This document shows positions 1-8,300 of a stretch of 10,462 nt of DNA, piece after piece. The notes under the pieces are model-generated. The model saw only the letters and a program-made list of their open reading frames with translations, was not told where the DNA came from and searched no databases. Position 1 is the stretch's first letter. Every line of letters begins with the position of its first letter. The translations under genes were made by a program, and so were the position numbers. This stretch comes from a candidate division FCPU426 bacterium (GTDB lineage: Bacteria; Oederibacteriota; PGYV01; Palsa-1178): assembly GCA_003167475.1 (NCBI GenBank), contig PMTB01000116.1, forward strand, positions 1-10,462. Reading direction: 5' to 3'.

Positions 1-1734
1 GCATACGAGATTGGTGCCTTCCCTGAGATTAAAATGGCTGTCATTGGTATAAGTGGTGTATGTTGAAAGCATTTGCGTATAAGAATTGCATGAGGCGTCA
101 AGCGGCGACGACCAGTCCGTGTTCCTCACTATACCGTTCATATATAGGTACCCGCCGTTCGCGGGTATATCGGGCCCGCCGGAAAATGAGATATCCAAAT
201 ATGCGGTGGCTGTCCTGCCTCCAAAATTCACGGCCGTGCCAAGGGTGGTCTGCGCAAAAGATACGGTGGAAAAAACCCCCTGGTCAACCGCGGCGCTGTT
301 ATAGACCCTGCCGTCGTATTTTTCCGCGGTCATGGGTTTTGAGGTATTTATCCACACCCTCACCTTTAGCGTTGCGATCGGTATGGCCACTGTGTCGTAA
401 TTTGTGATGTGTATATTTATCTGCATCTGGTCCGCGCATGAACCCGACCCCGACGCGTTCATGATCTCAAGGTTGAGCTTGTGCGTGGGCGGCGGAATGG
501 GCGTGGCTGTGAATGTCTGCGTCGCGGTATTCGTGGGGGTCTTTGTCCATAACGGGTTGACCGTGAGCGTCAGCGTAATTGTCGGTGTCACGGTGGGTGT
601 GTACATGTTCCTGAAGTTCGGGCAATTCCCTGTTATCAGCAGCAAAGACAGCAGCTGGTGGCAGCCGCCGTAATACTGCGAGGTGATGTCCATTGTCGAA
701 AGATATGTGTAATAGCTGTTTATGCTTGCCTGATATGACGCGCTTTCCATCTGGGAACAGGCGGCCGGCCCTATAAAAGCCGCGTTATGATTACTGCTTG
801 TGACGCCGCCGTTGGAAACATTATATCCGTCCCCTACTCCCGCGGGCCCGGGGGTATTAAAGAACGCACCGAACAGGGCCGACTCCGCCTTTGAATTGGC
901 GTCATTGTTCCATACATAATCGGCGGCATAGCGCCACGGCACCCTGCAGGAATTATAGCCGTAGGAGCCGCTTCCGGCCCCGCCGTTATGGTCGGTAGTC
1001 TCGCTTACGAGCCCGTTTGAGGAATTCCGTCCGGCCGCGATATTGGCCGCGCATTTGGCTATGACATTATTCCAAAAAGTCGCGTCATTGGTAACTTCCC
1101 CGAAAACCCTATACCAAGCCGGCGTATAATAGGACGGATATTCGGTGGAATCCCAGTTGTCGCCGGGCTTGACGTGATAATCGGTGGAATTTATTTCATT
1201 GGCTTTTATTTTCGCAATTTCAGCTTTTCCCAGCGACAGGTAATTGTATGTGCCGGAGCTTCCCCACTGCTTGTCGGCCATAATCAGCGCGAACGCTATA
1301 TCCTCGTCGCCGTCGGTGGCGGAATATGTTCCCGCCACGCTGCCGGTCGAACTTATCTGCCAGTTCATAAGCCCGTATGAATCGTTAAAATATGTCTTGT
1401 ATAACCATAGCCCGTTAAAGGCCGCCTGATCGTCAAAATAAACGGTTAAAAGCATTCCGTAACCCATCCCCTCGGAAACCGTGTCATACCCGTCGGTATT
1501 TCTTTGTATCCTGAACATGGTGGAGGTATTGGGGCATCCGTTGGATGTGACATAACTGCTTTTCCAGCTGGCGTAAAGCGAAGTCAGCGTCGCGGTGCTT
1601 CCATTGGTTGCTTTTATTCCGTAAGGGTAAGTGAAATTCTGAGGAAAAGGATAATTGCCGGCTGAAACCATAAAATGCCATATAACAACGATAAATAAGA
1701 AACCGGAACTTTTCAGCATTTTATTTATGGTCAT
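1..1734 (-). CDS. Secreted GH8 endoglucanase with C-terminal CBM3 (3' end outside window)
   Basis: Reading from 1734 down gives 578 codons with no stop before the window edge, so the C-terminus is missing. The start has a good Shine-Dalgarno (GGAG, 7-base gap). Residues 1-25 are a signal peptide ending VSA. Residues 26-378 are a GH8 (alpha/alpha)6-barrel: 'SEGMGYGM' holds the proton donor E88, and residues 140-157 (ATDGDEDIAF... to W157) fit the GH8 PROSITE signature. 'HVKPGDNWD' and 'NSCRVPWRYAADY' are further family motifs. A Thr/Pro linker (379-418) leads to a CBM3-like beta-sandwich from 419, recognised by 'AYLDISFSGG', 'VRNTDWS' (W541) and 'NDSHFNL'. CBM3 normally binds crystalline cellulose, so the likely role is beta-1,4-glucan hydrolysis outside the cell. 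The usual base Asp in the 'YDAxR' motif is Asn261 here. Lichenase, xylanase or chitosanase activity is also possible within GH8. Only a few CBM3 residues may be missing, but further modules could follow. Confidence 0.93.
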   Translation of the reverse strand, partial: MTINKMLKSSGFLFIVVIWHFMVSAGNYPFPQNFTYPYGIKATNGSTATLTSLYASWKSSYVTSNGCPNTSTMFRIQRNTDGYDTVSEGMGYGMLLTVYFDDQAAFNGLWLYKTYFNDSYGLMNWQISSTGSVAGTYSATDGDEDIAFALIMADKQWGSSGTYNYLSLGKAEIAKIKANEINSTDYHVKPGDNWDSTEYPSYYTPAWYRVFGEVTNDATFWNNVIAKCAANIAAGRNSSNGLVSETTDHNGGAGSGSYGYNSCRVPWRYAADYVWNNDANSKAESALFGAFFNTPGPAGVGDGYNVSNGGVTSSNHNAAFIGPAACSQMESASYQASINSYYTYLSTMDITSQYYGGCHQLLSLLLITGNCPNFRNMYTPTVTPTITLTLTVNPLWTKTPTNTATQTFTATPIPPPTHKLNLEIMNASGSGSCADQMQINIHITNYDTVAIPIATLKVRVWINTSKPMTAEKYDGRVYNSAAVDQGVFSTVSFAQTTLGTAVNFGGRTATAYLDISFSGGPDIPANGGYLYMNGIVRNTDWSSPLDASCNSYTQMLSTYTTYTNDSHFNLREGTNLVC

Positions 1735-1768
1735 TACTTTTCTCCGGGTAAAAATTTAAATAAACTAC

Positions 1769-1784
1769 ATATAAATAGACCTAT
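1769..1784 (-). promoter_or_regulatory. Short palindromic leader motif shared with the other GH8 gene
   Basis: On the minus strand this reads ATAGGTCTAT followed by TTATAT, a small dyad (ATAG-GT-CTAT) lying about 45 bases before the start codon. The 11-base string TCTATTTATAT recurs at 8477-8487 before the giant GH8 gene, again beside a dyad (ATAGA-GT-TCTAT). It could be an operator, a transcript-leader element or chance similarity in AT-rich DNA. Confidence 0.3.
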
Positions 1785-1793
1785 TCTTATTTA

Positions 1794-1822
1794 TTTAGAC
1801 AATAAATTATAACAGAAGTTCC
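1794..1822 (-). promoter_or_regulatory. Candidate ECF-sigma promoter of the GH8-CBM3 gene
   Basis: The minus strand shows GGAACTT (1822-1816), a 15-base gap, then GTCTAAA (1800-1794). Counted in the usual way this is GAACTT-N16-TCTAA, which matches the known E. coli sigma-E consensus very closely. Transcription would start near 1787, leaving a leader of about 53 bases. The gap also contains TGTTATAAT (core 1806-1811), an extended -10 for a housekeeping sigma with no good -35, so a sigma-70 promoter is an overlapping alternative. The same architecture occurs before the anti-sigma gene in this window. Confidence 0.55.
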
Positions 1823-1869
1823 GATTAAAGTATAGACGCGGTTTTGTTATGTGAAACCTGTTTTTTGTG

Positions 1870-1978
1870 GATAAATCGTTGTTCGCAGACCTACAATGGC
1901 GCATATCCTTCGACGGGCCATTCGACAAGCTCATGGCGGGCTCAGGATGCAATATGCGCCGCTATACTGCGATAAATC
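1870..1978. repeat. Palindromic dispersed-type repeat element with flanking 8-base direct repeats
   Basis: An outer inverted repeat GGCGCATAT (1898-1906) / ATATGCGCC (1952-1960) encloses an inner one GCCAT (1917-1921) / ATGGC (1933-1937). The inside holds CCTTCGAC, TTCGACAAGCTC and GGCTCAGGATG, pieces of the TTCGACAAGCTCAGG-type palindromic repeat found scattered between genes in many unrelated bacteria. The 8-base word GATAAATC occurs at both ends (1870-1877 and 1971-1978), like a target duplication. It contains no gene. It lies between the terminator of the giant GH8 gene and the promoter of the next gene. Confidence 0.5.
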
Positions 1979-1993
1979 CATCCAACTCCCTGT

Positions 1994-2040
1994 AAAAGCA
2001 AAACGCCCGGCTTTTTAAGGCCGGGCGTTTGCTTTTATAT
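1994..2040 (-). terminator. Rho-independent terminator of the giant GH8 gene
   Basis: An 11-base-pair stem (AAACGCCCGGC at 2001-2011 with GCCGGGCGTTT at 2020-2030) and an 8-base loop lie about 26 bases after the stop codon. On the minus strand the stem is followed by a T-rich tail (GTTTTGCTTTTA). The other strand also has a T-rich run (GCTTTTAT), so it may work in both directions. It separates the giant gene from the downstream GH8-CBM3 gene, which therefore needs its own promoter. Confidence 0.85.
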
Positions 2041-2056
2041 CAACTGTTTCTTTTTA

Positions 2057-2350
2057 TTATTGTACAACTATCTTGGATATCGGGGACTTTGCTTCCACTC
2101 CGGAAGTGTCGGTCACTATTACCACGTAATAGTATACCCCGTTTGCCAATCCATGGAAAATCGTACCGTCGACCGGTATTGAAATCTTCCCGTATTCCGG
2201 CGGCAATGTCTGTTCGACTCTCCTAATCAGCCTGCCCATGCTCGTGTATATCTTGAACACTGTTTTTGTTATGGGCTTTGTTACAGTGAAATCAACAAAC
2301 CTGCCCGGAGTTGTTCCCGGCGTGGGGTTCGGGTTCGGCCTGATGAGTAT
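2057..2350 (-). other. FlgD-like / T9SS-like C-terminal module of the giant GH8 protein
   Basis: The last ~97 residues begin with 'RPNPNPTPG', continue with 'FKIYTSMGRLIRRVEQ' and end with 'GLANGVYYYVVIVTD' and 'KIVVQ'. This is the pattern of FlgD-type Ig-like C-terminal modules, which resemble the sorting domains of type IX-secreted proteins (PNP start, 'iyd.~Gr.v', 'l~~GvY~y'). It probably directs sorting or surface anchoring. The anti-sigma factor in this window ends with a module of the same type. Confidence 0.6.
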
Positions 2351-5300
2351 CACAGGCGTCCTTGTGTCTACCGGCGTGAAGAACTCTATCACATTGGCCG
2401 GGGTCGGTGTAGCCGTTCCTACAGGCGTCATAGTGATGGTAGGCGTCGGAGCCGCAAGGAGCGCCACGCTCAATGAGTTGCTTACCGCGCTTGTGACAGG
2501 CCCGCCGCTGTTACCTGCCGCTGTTCCCTGGAATGAAACCGTGCCTGTCTGGAGCACGGTATAGACCCATGTGAATTCCGTATTACCGTTGGCCGCGAGG
2601 CTTCCCACGGTTGCAGGCGACGGGCCGGTGGAAAGAGATACGTCCGCCGGTACGCTTACCGTGAGCGCCGAAGGCGCGATATTATTGACCAACGCGTTTC
2701 CGTTGTTATTGACGTTCATGACCACCGTAAGCTGCTGTCCGACCGTAACATTAACCGGAACGTTCATCCCGGTTATTATAAGCGACGGATTCGCAACTGT
2801 AGGGACTGTCGTTGGCGTATTTGTCTGCGTCGGCGTGTTCGTGAATGTGTTGGTGCTGGTGGCTGCAGGCGCTGTGTTAGTCGGCGTCGGAGTGAATGTG
2901 TTCGTCGCGCCGCCTGCCGTATTGGTCGCTGTCGGGTACGCTGTCGGCGCCGCCGGGCAGCTTGCGCAGCCGTAAAGCACTACCTCGTCAACCCAAAGGT
3001 CCGCTGTGGCCGTTCCTGCCGCCGCGTTGAAGTTAGTCTGCCACTGGAATTCCTTGGCATGCTGCAGTACGGTCGTCATCACTGCCGACGTTCCCCAGCC
3101 TGCCGCCTGCGCGAATGTCGCGAACGGCGCGTCTACCTGCGACCATGCCGCAGGCGCGTTGAATGTCACTTTATAGTCATTATAACCTGTCAGGTTGTTC
3201 CCGCTTCCATCCGTATAAGGTATCTTCATGAGATAATTGTTGCCGTCGCCTTTTACCCAGAACTTTATGCCTGTGCATGAACTTATGTCTGTTTCCGTGA
3301 AATTAGGCGCTCCGCCTGTCGCGCTCAACTGCGAGCCCATGCCAATGCATGGATATGTCGTTCCCGCTATGCCGACCGTTCCTGTTATCCTCATCGCGTA
3401 ATTGGTCCCGTTTGCCCCGCCAGCTGAAGGCGTAAGCGTTTCCCCGACTCCCGGCCAAACTGTTGCCGGCGTTCCGCCGAGGTAAGAGTACCAGAACCCG
3501 CCGTAGTTGTTCGCGGCGTTGTCGTCTTCCATATCGTCAAACGAGCATCCGCCTCCGCTCGGCGTGTTCGTAGCCGTCGGGATGCCTGCCGTGTTGGTAG
3601 GCGATGGAGTCGGAGAAGGCGTATTTGTGAATGTAAATGTGTTTGTAGGGCCCGGCACTGTCGGCGTGAATGTGTTCGTCGATCCGCCAACCGTGTTGGT
3701 GGCCGTCGGGTACGGTGTCGGAGCGGCGGGGCAGCTTGCGCAGCCGTAAAGCACTACCTCGTCTACCCAGAAATCAACTGTTGCCAGACCCGCGGCCGCG
3801 TTGAAGTTCGTCTGCCACTGGAATTCCTTGGCGTGCTGCAGTACCGTAGACATCACTGCAGATGTTCCCCAGCCTGCCGCCTGCGCAAATGTCGCGAACG
3901 GCGCGGTAACCTGCGACCATGCCGCAGGAGCCGTGAAGGTCACCTTATAATCGTTATAACCTGTCAGGTTGTTGCCTGAAGAATCCGTATAAGGTATCTT
4001 CATCAAATAGCTGTTTCCGTCGCCCTTTACCCAGAACTTTATGCCTGTGCATGAACTTATGTCTGTTTCCGTAAAGTTAGGCGCTCCGCCTGTCGCGCTC
4101 AACTGCGAGCCCATTCCTATACACGGATACGTTGTTCCCGCTATTCCTACCGTTCCCGTTATCCTCATAGCGTAATTGGTGCCGTTTGCCCCGCCTGCTG
4201 AAGGCGTAAGCGTCTCTCCGCCTCCCGGCCAAACCGTCGCCGGAGTTCCGCCGAGGTACGAGTACCAGAACCCGCCGTAATTGTTCGCGGCATTATCGTC
4301 TTCCATATCGTCAAATACGCATGAACCTGCCGGAGGCAGCGTGGGCGATGGCGTGAATGTATTTGTCGGCACTGTCGGCGTGTATGTGTTTGTATTTGTT
4401 GCCGTAAACGTGAATGTATTTGTCCCAACCGGGGTGTTTGTGTATGTGTTTGTGAAAGTGCTTGTGACATTGGGCGTGTTTGTGGCTGTCGGGTACGGCG
4501 TCGGTGTCGCCGGGCAGCTTGCGCAGCCGTAAAGCGTTATCTCGTCAACCCAGAAATCCACTGTTGCCAGTCCCGCGGCCGCGTTGAAGTTAGTCTGCCA
4601 CTGGAATTCCTTGGCATGCTGCAGTACCGTCGATATCACAGCCGATGTTCCCCAGCCTGCGGCCTGCGCGAATGTCGCGAACGGCGCGTCTACCTGCGAC
4701 CAGACGGCAGGCGCGTTGAATGTCACTTTATAGTCGTTGTAGCCTGTCAGGTTGTTGCCTGCAGGGTCCGTGTAAGGTATCTTCATCAGGTAACTGTTTC
4801 CGTCGCCTTTTACCCAGAACTTTATGCCTGTGCATGAGCTGATGTCGGTCTCGGTAAAGTTAGGCGCTCCCGCTGTCGCGTTCAACTGCGAGCCCATCCC
4901 TATGCAGGGATATGTGGTGCCCGCTATGCCAACTGTTCCGGTTATGCGCATGGCGTATGCTGTCGAGTTCGCTCCGCCGGCTGACGGTGTGAGCGTGTCG
5001 CCTGACGCGGGCCATACTGTCGCCGGCGTGCCTCCAAGGTACGTGTACCAGAATCCGCCGTAGAAGTTAGCGGCATTGTCATCTTCCATATCGTCAAACA
5101 CGCATGAACCTGCCGGAGGCGAAGTTGGCGTGGGTGTAAAGGTATTTGTCGGCACTGTCGGCGTAAATGTGTTTGTAGGCACTGTAGCCGTATCTGTAAA
5201 TGTGGCGGACGGCACAACCAGGGTGGATGTTGCGGTCGAGGTTGCCGATGCCGCGGAAATGGTGTTCGTCTTTGTCGCTGTCGGCGTGGATGTAAACGTA

Positions 5301-8300
5301 GTTGGGGCCGTGTTAGTAGGCGAGGCCAATGTAAGTGTTGATGTCTGTGTGACCGTGGCTGTTGCGGTAAATGTGCCTGTCCCCGTCTTTGTTGCTGTCG
5401 ATGTCGGCGTGCCTGTCGGCGTGAAACTTGGCGTCCTGGTGAAAGTTACTGTTCCTGTAAACGTATCCGTAGGCGAGCCCGCAAAAGGCGTCTCGGTCGG
5501 GCTGTCGGTGAAAGTATTTGATATGGTTGAAGTAGGTGTGTTTGTCGAAGTTGCCGTCCTGGTGCCGGTATTGCTCATCGTATTGGTCGGCGTCGCCGAA
5601 TCCGTCTGCGTCCTTGTGCCTGTGAATGTTGAAGAAGGCTGCATGGTCGATGTCAGAGTTGCGGTCGCAGTGGCTGTTTTGGTCGATGTCGCTGTGGATG
5701 TCGGCGTAAATGACGCTGACGGCAGCGGTGTGGAAGTATTTGTCCCTGTCGGGGTCGCCGTGGCAGTACCGGTCGATGTAGGCGTGCTGGTCTTGCTAAA
5801 TGTCGACGTAGCCGGCAGAGGGGTATTTGTGGATGTCGGGCTCGGGGTCTTGGTGAAAGTCGCCGAGAACGACGGCGACGGTGTCGGGGTCGATGTCCAC
5901 ATGTTAGGGAACATCTCTACCTGGTCCACCTGTATATCGACATAAGCCCACGGCTGGCCAACTGTCTGCCATGCTATGGATTTGAGGTTTTGCAATATGG
6001 TTGCGCGCGCTACAAGCGTATTTCCCCATCCTGATTCCTGTGTGAAGTCGGTGTACCAAAGGGCCAGCTGCGTCCATGTGGTTGGGGCGTTGAAAGTGTA
6101 TTTCCAGTCATTGCCCGCGGTGTTGATCGTTGACTTTCCCATCAGTTTGAACGATATGGGCATGGCCACCGGCGAAACCTTTATATAGAATCTCGCGCCC
6201 TGGAATCCGCTGCAATTTACTATGCCGTCGGATGCCATGAGGGAACTTGTTCCCGTACCTACACCAATGTATCCGCTCGCGTAAGCGGTTGTTACAACAC
6301 CCGTTACTTTGGCGTCATATTGCGTGCCCGCCGCTCCTGCTCCGGGGCCGTTCATTATAAACGAACCACCCGGGATCGGGACTATGTAGGAAGTACCGGC
6401 GTTTGAGGCGTCATTATATGTGTACCACGGGCCTCCCCAGTTGTTCGTGCCATTGCCGTCTTCGCAGTCGTCAAGCAGCTGCGATGTGGCTATGACAGGT
6501 GTATTCGTAGGCACAGCCGTCCGTGTATATGTCGCAGTAAGAGTGGGTGAAGGCAACGGGGTCGGGGTCCATAAGTATGGATAGAAACCCACATTGTCAA
6601 GGCCCAGGTTAAATGTTATTTTTGTATTGTCGCCGTTCTGCCACTGCAATTTTTGCAGTCCATAAACAACCGTTGCCTGGGGAACTATATGCGTGGACCA
6701 GCTTGGCTGCGTGAAATCAGTCGCAAAAGCGAGGAGATAATGCGTCCAAGTAGTCGGTGGGGTGAACACATGCTCATAATAAGCCGAGTCAGGGTGCACT
6801 ACCGCTGAATTTATCGGGTTTAATGCGATCTTATATGTGGTCACGCCGTCGCCCTTTGCGTCAAACATAACGCCGGTGAACGCGTGGACATCGACTGATT
6901 TGGTCAATGCGACAGCGTTGTATGCAAGGTCGGTTCCTATTCCCACTGAAGGATATACGGTCGTCGCGGCTGCTTTCGTTCCCGTGACCCAGAGATAGTA
7001 TGTGGATACTCCGGCTGTAAAAGTGGATCCGCCTGCCGTCATTGTTACAAAATTTCCCTGTCCGGGCCATACGTTAGTTCCGCCAATACCCGCGTCAGCC
7101 GCCCAGGTATACCAGAATCCGCCCCAGTTATTCTGGGTGTTCAGGTACGGCATAAAGTCCTCAAAATCATCCAGCAGCTGTGTTGAAGGCGACGGGGCCG
7201 GTGTGGGTGTGGGTATGGGCGGGCCTATTTCCCTTAAGTCCTGGAAATTTCCCGTCATAAGGAGGAGCGTCATGAGTTCGAGCGTGCCGTTATAATATGA
7301 ATCCGTGATGGCAAAACTTCTTGTCCTGTCATAATAGGTCTGCAAAGTCGCCGAAGTCGACGAATTGTACATCTGCGAGCATCCGCCCGGCCCGACAAAA
7401 GCCGCGTTGTTGTACGAGCCCTGAGAGGAGTTGTTTGATATCCAATAACCGTCAACTATGGAAGATGCGGCTATGCCCTTAAAAAAACTCTGGTTCAAAG
7501 CCACTTCATTTGAGCCGGGGTTTGCCACCGAAGGCCCCCACCAGAGGTAATCCATGGCATACCTGAAAGGAACGCGGCAGGAATTGTAAGCGAAAATCCT
7601 TCCATCGCATCCTCCGCTGCACGGATTGTCCGATCTCTGTGCGCCCGTGGCAGGCACGCATATTTCGCCGACAAGGCCGCTGGAACCGTTCCTGTTCGTG
7701 CTGATATTGCTGTAACATGTGGCAATGGCCGTGTTCCAAATCGCCGCGTTCGCGGAATCAACTATAGCGAACTCCCTGAAGTAGGCCGGAAAATAATATG
7801 AAGGATAACCCCAATCGTCCCAGTTGTCGCCCGGTTTCACGTGGTGTTCGGCTGTTGCGGCAAGGTCGTAAGAACGGCAGCGCCCGATCTCGGTTGAGGC
7901 AAGCGTCGCGTAGTTGTAAACGCCGGCGCTTCCCCACTGTATATCGGCCATGAGGAGCGCGAACGCGATATCAAAGTCAGCGTCAGACGCGGAATTTGAG
8001 TCTATAACAGATCCGCCCGAAGAGATGATCCACGGCATGAGGTTCGAAGCTTTTCCTGCCGCTGTTGTTACCGCGACTTTATAGGCCCAAAGGTTATTGA
8101 ATAATGTCTGATCATCAAAATAAACCGCAAGCAACATTCCATAACCCTGCCCTTCAGAAACAGTGGCATTATTTTGGCCGTCAATTGTCTGGGGGCTCTG
8201 CACCCTCTGGCCGGTGCTTCCCGCAGCCACATAGGTAGCCTTCCATGTCGTATACATGGACTTAAGGTCCGATGTGACAAAAGTTGATATCCTAATGCTG

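Noticed and set aside
2238..2975. Two plus-strand open frames of 108 and 134 codons
   Set aside because: They are antisense to the CARDB-like and C-terminal regions of the giant GH8 gene, with the same Val/Gly bias and no Shine-Dalgarno.
2955..5107. Evenly spaced repeats as a possible CRISPR array
   Set aside because: Units are ~595 bases, in frame within one gene and encode protein modules.
5076..5945. Plus-strand open frame of 289 codons, very rich in Val and Gly
   Set aside because: It is the exact antisense of the Thr/Ser/Pro linker; Thr and Pro codons read backwards give Val and Gly. No start signals and no family pattern.
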